A stretch of 64,000 nucleotides of DNA, taken from contig JALMQS010000886.1 in assembly GCA_024734495.1 (NCBI GenBank), forward strand, positions 17,441-81,440, written 5' to 3'. The position numbers and the translations under genes were made by a program. The DNA comes from Forficula auricularia. Taxonomy: Eukaryota; Arthropoda; Insecta; Dermaptera; Forficulidae. Every line of letters starts with the position of its first letter. The first letter of the stretch is position 1. This document shows, piece after piece, positions 1 to 11,222 of this stretch. Below the pieces are notes generated by a model. It made no database searches. It was given only the letters and a program-made list of their open reading frames with translations, and was not told where the DNA came from.

Positions 1-332
1 GTGTAAATCTAGAGGTAAATATAATCGCATATATTTAAACAATATAATTTAAGGGGCAGTTCAACTTCATAGTAATTTGTGCCAGAAGAATTTATACAGG
101 AATGATTCATAAGTTTCTCCGGAGATTGATAGAATAATCATTGTGGACACAACGAACGGAATAGGGTTTCTCATTTCCCGGCAAATAATAATTCGAAAAC
201 GAGAATATTTCGAAGATATTCCCGGGGAAAACCGGGTTTTTAATATTTACTAATCAAAATAAATTTATCAATTTAAAAAAACAATTTAAATATTCATTTA
301 TTTTCATTAAAACAAAAAATTTATTTCTAATA
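1..332. other. AT-rich DNA without a recognisable gene
   Basis: No coding or RNA gene is seen. Around 176-235 there is an imperfect inverted arrangement of CCCGG and CCGGG motifs (TTTCCCGGC and CCCGGGGAAAACCGGG), which could be a remnant of a DNA-transposon end. This is not firm. Confidence 0.4.
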
Positions 333-1012
333 CGAGGATAAGTCAAAAATTACTTACACTTTTCATTCGATAATTTTATTAAACTAAGATTGGTGTACAA
401 GAGATACATTATTTTTCGATATAGTCTCCACCTTTAGCAATGCACTTGGTCCAGCGAGCCACAATCTTCCGGATGCCTTCTTGGTAGAAGGTTTTTTGGT
501 TGGTTAGCAAACCACTTTTGCACCGCATCCGGAACGTCCATGTCTGAGGCAAATCGACGACCTCTCAAAGCTTCCTTGAGTGGTCCAAAGAGATGAAAGT
601 CTGAGGGAGCGAGATCTGGGCTGTGGGTGTTCCAGGGTCTCAAAGCGTCTCAAAGTTGACGGTCGCCCAGCTCCCTCTTGTGTTACGCTTGTTTGGCCAC
701 TTTTAAACATTTCGATCCGCAAAAAACGCTTTTACGAGATAAAGCACTTTCCCCGTATTGTGACAAAAGTCTCCGGTGAATTTCAGCACCTTTCACACCC
801 TCTGAACACTCCTCGTTGCTTCTCTTTGGTGCAATCTGATAGCGGAGCTGACATGCTTATGCTGTTGTAGCTAGACGACAACTGACGCGATCGTGATTAA
901 ATTCCGCCCACGTAGCCACAGGCGCATATCCAACGCAGCCGCATGCGCCCGCCTCTTATCTTAGTTTAATAAAGTTCTAGAACGAAAAGTGTATGTAATT
1001 TTACTTATCTCG
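333..1012 (-). mobile_element. Internally deleted mariner-type transposon
   Basis: Both ends carry a long inverted repeat: CGAGGATAAGTCAAAAATT at the left matches the complement of the right end. TA dinucleotides flank the element (331-332 and 1013-1014), the target duplication of Tc1/mariner elements. The minus strand encodes two pieces of mariner transposase: an N-terminal helix-turn-helix segment (around 722-640, RIEMFKSGQTSV) joined directly to the C-terminal catalytic end (around 640-434, HSPDLAPSDFHLFGPLKE). The stretch between them, holding the first catalytic Asp residues, is missing, and the N-terminal part is frameshifted. At 680 bp it is about half the usual length. It is a non-autonomous relic that only a related transposase could move. 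Confidence 0.88.
434..870 (-). pseudogene. Mariner transposase pseudogene
   Basis: Read on the minus strand, the N-terminal region (about 870-640) needs at least one frameshift and resumes in RIEMFKSGQTSVTQ, the DNA-binding region. It then jumps to THSPDLAPSDFHLF, the conserved block that holds the third catalytic Asp of DD34D transposases, followed by PLKEALRGRRFASD. The catalytic core upstream of this block is deleted. No intact protein can be made from it. It is the coding remnant of the TIR-bounded element at 333-1012. Confidence 0.85.
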
Positions 1013-1119
1013 TAGAACAAAAAAAGTTATCATAAGAGTTTTTAAAATGGAGTTCTGAGACAAACTAGCCCATTAACCGATTTGTCGTTGAGCAGTGTCC
1101 TTATTTTGGTGACAAAAAG

Positions 1120-1305
1120 GCTAGCACCTATTAAAAAGTTTTTAATCATTAAACTCCTGAAGATGGGCTAATAACCCGAAATATATTGATATATTGTATA
1201 AACCTCTGAGTTTTATTTCATTCATTGTGAAACTACCTCCCTTTACTTTATTAATTAATATCATGTTTCAACTAAAACCCACACCACTTTCCCTAAGTAA
1301 AAAAA
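1120..1305 (+). mobile_element. 5'-truncated Penelope-like arm plus tail
   Basis: This contains a hammerhead-like core (1157-1193) and the arm GTGAAACTACCTCCC, then the tail ATGTTTCAACTAAAACCCACACC ending near CCCTAAGT (1264-1300). The arm and tail match the mini-element at 6371-6574 and the tail of the complete element at 9493-11341. The left arm is missing, so this is a truncated copy. Confidence 0.6.
1157..1193 (+). ncRNA. Hammerhead-ribozyme-like motif
   Basis: CTGAAGA (1157-1163) is followed by stem II GGG/CCC with an AT-rich loop, then GAAA (1178-1181) and a self-complementary ATATAT stem III. The cleavage-site nucleotide would be U. One extra base sits between CTGAAGA and stem II, as in every other copy here. 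Hammerhead motifs are known in Penelope-like elements; activity of this copy is inferred only. Confidence 0.5.
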
Positions 1306-1399
1306 AGTTAGTTTATTATTATTATTATTTGTTTATCAGCGCGTCGACTACTATGGTCATTTGCGCCATCACGTAGGTAAGAATAATCTCATATAACAT
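1306..1399. other. Short AT-rich spacer
   Basis: A (TTA)n run at 1313-1330 is followed by unrecognised sequence between the PLE tail and the LINE end. Confidence 0.4.
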
Positions 1400-2050
1400 T
1401 AACGACAAACAACAAACAACAACCCTATACAATTAAATCAATTTCAACAAGTGTACTCGACTCAAAAACTCAAACAATTTCTCAAAAATTTTCTGGTCAG
1501 TCAACAGACTTCCGATTGATACACCTTCTAACCCAGAATTAATTCTTTGTCCGCCATACCGAGGACAGTCAATCAAAATATGGTCAACCGTCACTCTAGT
1601 ATAGCTGGTTCCACACCATGGGGGATCCTGTCTTAGAATCAAATGACCGTGTGAAAAAAAACAATGCCCTATTCTTAATCTTGTTATGATAGTCTTTTTT
1701 TTATAAATTTTATTAAACCAATTATTTTACATTAATTAATGTATACATTGTATTTTTGCTTCGATTCCGGAGATTACTTCTCCACCATCGAGTGTCCTTA
1801 TTCATCTTTAGTCCTTGTTTTTAATAAGAGGAAAAATCTAATTAGATAAAAAACATAACTTTTCCGATAATTATTTCAATTCAGTATTCCCCCAATCAAG
1901 TCGATTGGTTTTAATTACCCATCCATCCCCCTCCATCCTCCATCCCTTATGATAGTCTGCATTCGTCTACTCAGATTATATATTTCAAAGTGACTAACAA
2001 CTGGTTTTACTCGTTTAAGTAATCTATTTTCCCTCTTCCATTCGTCACAC
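1400..2050 (-). pseudogene. C-terminal end of a LINE ORF2, split by a retroposon
   Basis: Minus-strand translation gives EWKRENRLLKRVK...RRMQTIITRLRIGH (about 2048-1960 and across the insertion) and then PPWCGTSY...VDHILIDCPRYGGQR (about 1640-1530). RLRIGH and the Cys/His block before CPRY are typical of the region after RNase H in I/R1/jockey-type LINE ORF2 proteins. The reading frame is continuous only if the retroposon at 1696-1946 and one copy of its duplicated target are removed. No stop codon interrupts the two pieces, so the LINE was fairly intact when it was hit. The upstream reverse transcriptase is absent. Confidence 0.78.
1684..1958 (-). mobile_element. Rep-D polyadenylated retroposon with 12-bp target duplication
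   Basis: The 12-bp sequence TTATGATAGTCT occurs exactly at 1684-1695 and 1947-1958. Between them, read on the minus strand, lies an element of about 250 bp that ends in AATAAAATTTATAAAAAAAA: a polyadenylation signal followed by poly(A). It carries a palindrome, GGAGAAGTAATCTCC. The structure is that of a retroposed short RNA (SINE, or the 3' tail of a LINE). No convincing internal Pol III promoter is seen in the transcribed orientation. Related copies lie at 7484-7650, 17122-17371, 39914-40668 and 42060-42260. Confidence 0.85.
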
Positions 2051-2059
2051 AAGTTAGTT

Positions 2060-2620
<561 letters not shown>

Positions 2621-2621
2621 A

Positions 2622-3358
2622 CCGACTTCAAAAAAGGAGGAGGTTCTCAATTCGACTGATTTTTTTTGTGTCTATGTTACAGTTTCTTCGCCAATTGTGA
2701 ACCGATTTTGATGATTTTTTGCATTGGGTTCAGTATAGCACAATGTTTCAAACTATATAGTAACTATATAGGGGCTATATAGATTCTCGAAAACTATATA
2801 GGCACTATATAGTTTGAAACATTGTGATACTAGTGATTGGCCTTTTTGTTATGTATGTTCGCGCATAACTTCTTTGTTTATGAATAAGTTTTAATGATTC
2901 TTTCACGTTTGGATCAGTATAACTCAAGGTAGTCAGATACTATTATTTATTTATTTATTTATTTTATGTATGTTCAGAGAGATCTTTTTGCCACGTGAAT
3001 GAATTCGATGATTCTTTTTTATTGGAAAGGGGAATTAGTTCATTTTAATTTGGTCAAGTTCTGATAATATGATCAATGACGAAATACCGTAAATCTCCAA
3101 TTCTTATGAGCAATAAGCAGAATTATAATAAATGAAATCTTTTATAAAAAAAATCAATCTTAAAACGTTCATTTAAAACTCGCAGACGTTTCGAGAGAAT
3201 TTCTATATTCATGAATTAAATTTTTGTATCATTTTTCTGATTCATTCGCCCAACGCTTTCTCTTGAGATGTATAGAAAATATTATCTTAAGTCACTATTA
3301 AAAACATCAATAAAAAGAGAAAAATAAAAATAATTTTAATAAAAAAAATAAATAAAAC
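2622..3358 (+). repeat. Rep-C copy, long part
   Basis: It begins ACCGACTTCAAAAAAGGAGG and ends AATAAAACCGACTTC. The same order of motifs recurs at 20392, 26768, 49200 (inverted) and 60880. Within it, 2745-2825 holds a small palindrome of AACTATATAG units. The palindromic partner that follows in other copies is cut here by the LINE at 3371, and its right arm reappears at 5521. No coding sequence is seen. Confidence 0.75.
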
Positions 3359-3370
3359 CGACTTCCAAAA

Positions 3371-4990
3371 ATTCTTCTTATTCTTCTTCTTCTTATTGGT
3401 AGGCTAAAAGCCTGTTTATTCCAGAGCGTCTTACCATCGTTTTCTTGGACAGCCCCGTCTTCTTTTCCCGGTAGGGTTGTTGTCATGTACCTTCCTCACC
3501 AGGTCTTCCTTACTTCATTCGCAATACGTGTGCACTCCATTCTGATCTTCTCCTTTGGACCCATACGCTGACTTTTAGTATATTGCACTTTTCCCTAATA
3601 TCTTCATTTTCGACCCTGTCCATCCTTGTTTTACCCGCAATTCTGCGTATAGAGGTTTCATCTCACAAACTTCCAATATTTCTCTTGTTTTTGCGGTGTC
3701 TGTTCTTGTTTCGGCCGCATATGTCAAAATTGGTCGCACAAAGGTCTTATAGATGCGTACCTTTGCTTCCGTTCCCAGAAACTTCTTTGACCAAACCGTT
3801 TCATTCCGAGCATCCTGATATTTTGGACGCCTTAATAGATTGAGTCTGACTTCCTCGCTAACGCTTTTGGAGCTGGTTATCTGAACGCCGAGGTAGTTGA
3901 AGGATGATGGTGGCACTTGTTCCACTATCGTGCTAAAGTTGTAGCTTACAGCGTACTGGTTTCTCTATCTATTGTGAGAGTTTTCGTCATATCTTAAGCT
4001 TGAATTTTTCACAGGAAAGTGAAAATTTATGTGAAGTCGTTGGAAGTCGTTTTTGCTTTCCGCAACAGCCTCGTCTGCATAGCACACGATATTTAGGTTC
4101 TCATCTCCCATTGAGTAGCCTTGGATATTTTTGAGGTCTTTTATTAATTCATTCATCACAAGGTTGAATAAAAATGGACTTAGTGAATCGCCATGTCCGA
4201 ATTCCCTGGTTGACTGGGATCATCCCCTCCAGTTTCCTTTCTATTCTGATTTTTGCATAATTATTTTGATATATTTCCTGGATTAATCTAATGAGGACCA
4301 CTGGTGTTCCATGATCTTCCAAAATCTTCAGGACATGCTTCAGTTGGATCTTATCAAAAGCTTTTTCAATGTCAATGAAGCAGAAAAAGGCAGGTTTATT
4401 AAATTCCAAAACTTTTCAGCTAATTGCCTCACAACAAATACAGAATTGATACAAGAACGCCCGCTTCTAAATCCCTGTTGTTCATCTTCGAGATTTATTA
4501 TTTTAGTGAGTATGTTTGCTATAATAGACGTGGTGAGCTTTAGATGGGTATTGAGCAAGTTGATACCTCTGTAGTTTTCGTGGTTTCCCTTTTTAAAAAT
4601 TGGAATATCTATATTAGTTTTCCATTCTTCCGGTACCTTACAGATGGTGAATATTTGTTTTAATCCATCATCATTGAGTATACAGTCCTAAGACTGGTTT
4701 GATGCAACAATCCGTCTCCACTCGACTCTGTCCCCCGCCAGCTGTTTGACCTCTCTAAATGTCTGGCATCCCATATATTTAATAATAAGATGATTTCTTT
4801 CCATAATTTCGGACCACCATATTTGATCATCTCATTAGTTATACCATCTTCGCCTGGAGTTTTGCGATTTTTTAATTTCTGGATTGATTCTATAATATCT
4901 ATTTCTTTTAATTCTGGCTGAGGATATTATTTTCAAAATTTCCTCCGTTGTTCCGGCATAGAAGTCTAAAATAGTCAATCCACTTATCTT
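3371..4990 (-). pseudogene. RTE-like non-LTR reverse transcriptase pseudogene
   Basis: On the minus strand, successive frames give ENNILSQ...PGEDGITNEMIKYGG (about 4985-4785), VPEEWKTN...NYRGINLL (4660-4560), DEQQGFRSGRSC (RT domain, 4500), FIDIEKAFDKIQ (RT motif A, first catalytic Asp, 4380), NIVCYADEA (motif C, where the usual YADD has become YADE, 4090) and FNYLGVQITSS...RIYKTFVRPILTYAAET (thumb, 3890-3690). The C-terminal Lys/Arg-rich end reaches 3400, followed by a TTCTTC-type microsatellite (3371-3400), as RTE-clade LINEs often have. Several frameshifts are present, and a foreign block of about 95 nt (4683-4775) interrupts motif order. The endonuclease domain is missing, so the copy is 5' truncated and dead. 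Confidence 0.88.
4683..4775. repeat. Short insertion inside the RTE-like reverse transcriptase
   Basis: About 95 nt starting CCTAAGACTGGTTTGATGCA interrupts the reverse transcriptase between the KLWKEIILL and VPEEWK segments. The opening resembles a dispersed repeat common in insect transcripts. Its class is not determined. Confidence 0.45.
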
Positions 4991-5520
4991 TATCTATATA
5001 TTATATACTATATGAATAGCATATCTTTGTTGAATTATGTCTTTACTTAATTTTGCGAGATTTTGTTTGTTTTTGAATGAATGTGAACATCCCCTCCAGC
5101 ACCGTAAACATTGTAATACTGAATTATGTACCTCTTTATGTATGTTTCTCTTTTATCTTTTTGCTTTTCTTTCATTATTGTTTTCTGTATGATTTTCATG
5201 TGATTGTTCTTTTACTGTTAATTATATTTATTGTTCGAGTATAGATTATTGTATTTTTTTGCATTATTTATATATGATTTGATGTTTTATTTTGTAATTC
5301 ATTGTAAAAAAATTTTTTTTATTTTTATTTTTCTTGATATAACACTCATTATACACGTATTTGACATTTTTGTAAGTGGACTACTAGTCCGTAAAATTAT
5401 CTAAATAAATAAATTATTGTTAATAGAAATATATTCTAAGGTTTCCCTTCTTCTGGTTTCGGATCATTCCCCAAATTCTTTTTTGCTGATCATAAAAATC
5501 TCTTTCTAAGTTTTTTGTAA
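4991..5520. other. AT-rich DNA, possible LINE 3' UTR
   Basis: No open frame is recognised. The end AAATAAATAAATTATTG near 5402-5420 resembles the short tandem tail of a LINE 3' UTR, but no coding part is attached. Confidence 0.3.
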
Positions 5521-5750
5521 ACAAACTATATAAGCGAGTGTACCCGCCAAACGTACTAAGTAAGATCCTTCAAATTCGATTCAAAAAATGTATATGTTTG
5601 GCACCGACTTCAAAAGTGAATTCATATAAATTTATCGTCATTAGTTGTAACTAAATTACATAATTATTTTATACCTTTTAGTGTATTTTATTTTATTTGT
5701 TGCATTTAATTTTTTGAAGTTGGTTTTTATTTTTTATATTATTTACTAAT
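5521..5750 (+). repeat. Rep-C palindrome, right arm
   Basis: It has the order TATAAGCGAGTGTACCCGCC, GGCACCGACTTCAAAA, TTAGTTGTAACTAAAT, TTTTTTGAAGTTGG found in the right arms at 20890-21112 and 21690-21870. The left arm was lost where the LINE at 3371-4990 sits. Confidence 0.7.
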
Positions 5751-6359
5751 GAATTTTTAGGTGATTAATATAGTAAAAGAAGAGTGAAGGAAAAGATTAA
5801 GTTGAAGGGCAGGGAAGGAGACCATAGGGATTATAATATTAAATATAATATGAATTTAAATTTGCGAAATGTTGTGTTGGATTATCGAATTTAGGTTATG
5901 ATTTCCTTCATCCCTTGAATTGATCTCGCTCATTTCCTATTCTGATTACGTCTCTTTTGCATTTACTTGCAAATCTGTCTACGCACCTATAGAAATATAT
6001 CTAAAGGCATAACGCTCCCCCGCTATGGCTCAAAGAAAATCAAAACGTCAATATAACCAAAGAAGAGTGGACTGAATTGAAAATATAAAAATACAATCAG
6101 TTATGAATTTTAATATAATACAATTTATTTATGTATTTTTTTATTTCCACCTATCCGTTTTTATAATAGCTTTTTTGTGACATGATTTATTGAGAAATTC
6201 AATTTAATAACACCTTCTCGCTGTGAGATATAATTTGGAGGAAGTGAAACTTTTACAAGACTAGCTGGTCTAATAATAGAGTAGTGCAAGAAAATTACGA
6301 TTTTAACTGGAAATAATTACCGGTAAAGATTTTATTGCTGGAATACCTTTATTGGTACT
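5751..6359. other. Unrecognised AT-rich DNA
   Basis: No gene or repeat family that recurs in the window was recognised here. Confidence 0.35.
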
Positions 6360-6370
6360 CAATATTACTA

Positions 6371-6574
6371 ATTAATAAAGCAAAGGGAGTGTAGTTTCAC
6401 AGTGAATGAAATAAAACTCAATGAGGCTTATACAAACTCAATATTTCGGGTTAATAGTCCATTATGGAATTTACTGATTAAAAACTAAATTCACTGTGAA
6501 ACTACACTCCTTTTACTTTTATTAATTAATATCATATTTCACCTAAAATCACCACCACTTTCGCTAAGTAAAAC
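6371..6574 (-). mobile_element. 204-bp palindromic mini-PLE with 11-bp target duplication
   Basis: CAATATTACTA is repeated exactly at 6360-6370 and 6575-6585. Between them lie two inverted arms (AGTGTAGTTTCACAGTGAAT near 6389 and its complement near 6491), separated by a centre with the remnant CCCGAAATATTGAG on the minus strand. The tail ATTTCACCTAAAATCACCACC follows, the same tail found at the end of the complete PLE at 9493-11341. No coding capacity exists. The hammerhead-like core has lost its CUGANGA half. It is a non-autonomous derivative presumably moved by PLE enzymes. Confidence 0.82.
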
Positions 6575-6585
6575 CAATATTACTA

Positions 6586-7483
6586 CTCTAAGTTTTCTCC
6601 CAAATCTGTGTTGTGGAAATTTTCTACGCGCCTCAAAATGAGAAAATTTTTGGGTTTTTCTTGAATAACTCTAAAACAGCTTATCAAAACTAAAGGATAT
6701 TCATTAGATAAATTAAAGCTGTTTAAATTACGCTTAAAATGATGAAAAATTTCATCCTATTTAGGTTCAGTAATATCGGTACTAGCGCCTGTAAAAAAAC
6801 AGCCCCGGGATCACGTTTGAATATCCCTAAAACTCGTACTTTTTTCGATTTTTTTTCCATTTTTGACCACGAAGGAGCACGCTTTTGACAGGCTCTATAC
6901 ATTTTTAAACTAGATTAAATTTGCTACAATTTAAATAAAGTTTCATCTTAATTGGGATAACAGTAACATGAGGTTGAAGTTTTGAAGAAATCAAATTTTG
7001 TTTTCTTTCTATTTTCAAAAATGAATTTTTTCTGGACCACCCGATATAATAAAAAAAATTCAATTCCTCAAAAAATATTAATTTAGCTAAAATAATCACA
7101 TGATTGAAATTTTAATACCACTACTTCATAGCACCGCACCGCAGAAGAAATTTTTTTAAGGGGGACGTGGCTAGAAACCCTTATTTAGAACAAAGCAGAT
7201 AATTTTAGAAAGATTTTGATATTTGTTTATTTTTTAAATTGAAAAGTTAAAAAAAATGTCTGAGCCTCATGCACATAAGCTCACATGGGAAGTGAAACTT
7301 TAATTTTAAAACCCACTAGAATAGAAATAGCCCATGACAAATCAACTTTATTAAAAATTGGAAATTTAAATTATACTTTTAAACCCACTAATTGTTTACG
7401 ATAAATCAAATTTATTATAATTAGAAAAATTTTAATTATTATTTTTGAATTGATTATGGGGATGACGATAGGGAAAATAATGG
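6586..7483. other. Unrecognised AT-rich DNA
   Basis: No coding similarity was seen in any frame. The stretch is not obviously shared with other parts of the window and may be lower-copy than its surroundings. Confidence 0.35.
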
Positions 7484-7650
7484 AATTGGAATAATTATCG
7501 GAAAAGAGGTTTATTTATTTAATTAGTTTTCTCTTATTAAAAACAAGGACTAAAAAGATGATCAAGGACACTCGATGGTGGAGAAGTAATCTCCGGAGTC
7601 GAAGCTAAAATAATGTATACATTAATTCATGTAAAATAATTGGTTTTAAT
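7484..7650 (+). repeat. Rep-D retroposon copy
   Basis: It contains AATTATCGGAAAAGAGG, CTCTTATTAAAAACAAGG, CACTCGATGGTGGAGAAG and TAATCTCCGGAGTCGAAGC in the same order as the copy at 1696-1946 (opposite strand). The 3' end is diverged and lacks a clear poly(A). Confidence 0.75.
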
Positions 7651-7815
7651 AATTTATTATTTTAAAATCAAGGTTGTCTTTGATTTCCCCTCTATCAGGT
7701 CATTTCCCCTTTTATTATAACAAAATAAGTTACGTGTTCTGATGTGGCCATCCACTTGACTTTACCATACAACCTGGCCCCTCATTTATAATTAATATTT
7801 AATAAAATTATTTCT

Positions 7816-9169
7816 GAGATGCCTCTCCATATTAGAAGGGGGTTTCTGACTCAGAAATTCCCGATCAGAAAAGATTATAAACAGTGAGTCATTGATGTTA
7901 AATTCAATTTTGAAACTTAAAAATTTCATTCCAGTTTACAGACTACAACGTACAATCTGCAAAACTTACTCATAATCAACCAATATGATAAATTAAATAG
8001 TATAGTTTCCAAATTACATGTTAGTCCAAAGCCGTTCACATACCACTTCCCTTACAAAATCAAACAATCCAATTTCCAAATACATATTCCCTCATGGGCA
8101 AAGGAAGAACCCTATATTAACATAAAATTTAACTCACTTCTTAAAGAGGAATTTTTCGATTATGATTTGATCTTTACAGACGGCTCAAAAATAAATGATA
8201 ACGTTGGATGTGCTTTCTATCATGTAATCACTAAATATTATGAAAAAATTTAAATTACCTGAGGAGTTTTCTATATTCAGTGCAGAAGCTATTGCAATAA
8301 TAAGAGCTCTTGTTTATATAGAATCATTAGACCAATCCGACAAGTTTATTAATAGTGTCCGACTCTCAAAGTGTTTTAATGGCAATCAGAAACTTTTTTA
8401 AATCTAATTCAGAGAACTATCTTATATATCAAATTTGTGATTTTATGTGTAAAACAAATAAAAAAGTTGAATTCCTATGGTGTCCCTCCCACGTGGGTAT
8501 CCAGGCTAATGAAATAGTGGACTCTTTAGCGAAACAGGCAGCCTCAGATGGGGATCAATTAAACATGGGCCTCACCTATGTAGATACTATTAATATTATC
8601 AAAAAAATCTACTTCAGATTGTGGCAAAATTTTGGGACTCCTCTTCAGAGTCGAGGGATCCTACTAGTACTCGATAATGCCCAGAATTGGAACCAAGTCA
8701 TGGTTTCATGACAGTCATTTATATAGGAGAATAATTGTTCTAATTGTACGGTTGAGAATGGGTCATGCAGCTACCCCAGAAAACTCTTTCAGTTTAATCT
8801 AAGAGACACTCCTTTTGTGACTGTGATGGCAGCCAAATGGGTGATGTCAATCACATCTTCCTAGGGTGTTTAAAAAACAACAAAGCTGTTGACTTATTTT
8901 ATACTAGATCTGCTCATAAAATTTCATTCTCTACATCAATGGGATTAATTCTTAGCTATCTCAATCCTGACTGTCATGAATCCGAGACTCAGAGATAATC
9001 ATTAAACTATTAATAGCATCCAAACTATTTATATGATATAAAAATGTAAACACTGTTAAATAATATTGCAACTGTATATAATTATGTTAATATAAAAATG
9101 TAAATATTGTAAAAAAAAGAAAGAAACTGGCCAAATGGATCCATATCCGAGGAGTCATTAAATAAAAAA
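7816..9169 (+). mobile_element. 5'-truncated I-type LINE with 12-bp target duplication
   Basis: AAAATTATTTCT occurs exactly at 7804-7815 and 9170-9181, bounding an insertion that ends in an A-rich tail (9161-9170). This is the footprint of target-primed reverse transcription. The start is inside ORF2, downstream of the reverse transcriptase core, so the copy is heavily 5' truncated. Confidence 0.88.
8150..8995 (+). pseudogene. LINE ORF2 RNase H and C-terminal zinc-finger remnant
   Basis: Frames in order give DLIFTDGSKINDNVGCAFY (first catalytic Asp, about 8167-8220), a frameshift, SIFSAEAIAIIRALVY (catalytic Glu, about 8272), another shift, SDSQSVLMAI (second Asp, 8358), then WCPSHVGIQANEIVDSLAK (conserved His and last Asp, 8478-8534). 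This is the full RNase H signature carried by I-, R1- and LOA-group LINEs. Further downstream RLRMGHAATPENSF and FCDCDGSQMGDVNHIFLGC form the Cys/His end (about 8750-8875). At least three frameshifts make it a pseudogene. Confidence 0.88.
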
Positions 9170-9570
9170 AAAATTATTTCTAATCATATAGGGAAGGGAG
9201 TTAGTTTTTCCATTTTTAGATTACTGAGGGCCCACTGGTTATGTAAACAAAATTTGGTGAGTTTGGTACAAGAGCCCAGATGTTCATTTTTTGACCCCTC
9301 CCCACCACCCCCTCCCATTTCGGGCGGTTAGTTTTTGCATTTTTAGTCTTCTGGGGTCCCACTGATTATGTATACAAAATTTGGTTGAGTTTGGTACAAG
9401 ATTCTATATTTTCATTTTTTGACCCTACACCCCCATTGGTTAGTTTTTGCATTTGGAGTGCTGTGGGCCCACTGATTATGTATTCAAAATTTAATATAAT
9501 AATAAAACTAAGATACGAGGTAGGTTTCACAAAAAAGAAATAAAACAAAATTGAGTTTGAATTCGATATA

Positions 9571-9598
9571 TTTCGGGGGTTAGCCCATCATCAGGAGT
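9571..9598 (-). ncRNA. Hammerhead-like motif in PLE left arm
   Basis: On the minus strand CTGATGA (9594-9588) is followed by stem II GGG/CCC, then GAAA (9574-9571) and TATATC. The core is complete except for one extra base before stem II and one after it. Stem III is self-complementary, so a dimeric form would be needed for good pairing. Confidence 0.55.
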
Positions 9599-9699
9599 CT
9601 AAGAAAACTGATTACATATTGGAAAAATAGTTTTACAAGTAAGAATTTTAAAAATTTTTTAAAAATGTGTATGTGGTGGGGGGGAATGTAGGGGAAGAG

Positions 9700-10895
9700 G
9701 GGGGGAGAAGTTGTTCTAAGACTACAGACCCATCTCGAAATAATCATATTCGCCAATTACTAGACCTATGCCTAAACCAAAATTATTTTCTCTTTAACAA
9801 TAACTACTATAAACCACAAAAAGGATTAGCCATGGGTAGTCCCCTTGGCCTTGCTTTCAGAAATTTATATGTCTCATTTAGAACAAACCATTCTTAGCCC
9901 AACCAACCACTATTTCAAAGATATTGTGTTCTGGCGTAGATACGTAGACGATATTTTTGTCATATGAGGTCTGGCACTAAAAGACAAATTAATCTATTCC
10001 AACAATATCTTAATACTCTCCATGAAAATATACAATTTACTTCTGAAATAGGTACAAATAATACTCTCGCTTTCTTGGACCTTCAAACCTTCTTTTCACA
10101 TCAAAAATTACACTATGAAATATATAGAAAACCCACTTTCACGGACACAGTCATTCCCTTCTCATCTAATCACCCCATTAATACAAAATTTGCAGCATTC
10201 TATTCAATGATTCATAGACTCCTCAGTATACCCATGAATACTATAAATTTCAATAAAGAGCTTAACATCATTCAGAATATAGCCCTGAATAATGGATATA
10301 ACATTTCGACTATCAACAAAATTTATAATAAAATCAAACATTAAATTCACTATTTCACACTTACACTCATTAGAATCGGGAACTGAAAAAATATATAGAA
10401 GAATACCCTTCATTTCTAATCATCTGACATCTCCATTAGCTTATACCCTTAGATCATACGGAATCACTCCTGCTTTATACAACAACAACAATTTAGGCTC
10501 CCAATTAATTAACAATAAAATAGATAAAATTGATAAATTAGACAAATCAGGAGTGTATAAATTAACTTGTCAAGATTGTGACGCTTTTTATATTGGGCAG
10601 ACAGGTCGCGCTTTCAAAATACGTTACTCTGAGCATGTAAGAGCCGCTTAATCTTCTCAACAAATCCGATAACATTAATTTAGATTCGACCTCAGCCTTC
10701 GCAATTCACTTACATGAATCTAACCATTCACCCTCTAATAATAACCCTATCCCCATTCATTTTTGAAAGAAAAGGCCTTAAATTGGACACCCGAAATCCA
10801 CCGAGATAAAAATAGCCCTCTCTAATAATTCAAATATTTTAAATAATCAATTGGAAGTGTATAAAAATACAATTATTGATTATATGTTATAATAA
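9700..10895 (+). pseudogene. PLE reverse transcriptase (C-terminal part) and GIY-YIG endonuclease
   Basis: The reading begins LLDLCLNQNYFLFNNNYYK...GLAMGSPLG (9745-9855, RT domain before the catalytic motif), shifts frame, then gives FKDIVFWRRYVDDIFV (about 9915-9965, catalytic YVDD). The thumb FLDLQTFFSHQKLHYEIYRKPT (10072-10145) follows, and after another shift come SGVYKLTCQDC and FYIGQTGRAFKIRYSEH (about 10550-10640), the GIY-YIG nuclease signature with its catalytic Arg. A decayed C-terminal part continues to 10890. Order and motifs are those of Penelope-like proteins, which fuse these domains. Stops and frameshifts make it inactive. Confidence 0.9.
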
Positions 10896-11191
10896 ATTAA
10901 ATAAACATTCCTTTCATTGTTTGCACATTGAATATACTAGGGTAATTGCACTCTCTCATATACCTTTCAAGTTGTACCTTCTCAGGTACTTGTCCATTCG
11001 TTATTATAATAGCAGGTATAGATCCCTTTAAGCCAGCTCAAATCTCAATGAAAATATTAATTCTTAAGAACCCCAACTTCTCCCCCCCCTCTTCCGCTAC
11101 ATTCCCCCCCACCACATACATTTTTAAAAAAAATTTTAAAATTCTTACTTGTAAAACTATTTTCCAATATGTAATCAGTTTTCTTAGACTC

Positions 11192-11222
11192 CTGATGATG
11201 GGCTAACCCCCAAAATATATCG
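11192..11222 (+). ncRNA. Degenerate hammerhead-like motif in PLE right arm
   Basis: CTGATGA (11192-11198) and the GGG/CCC stem are intact, but the expected GAAA reads AAAA here. The left-arm copy of the same element keeps GAAA, so this arm has probably lost activity, if the element ever had it. Confidence 0.45.
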
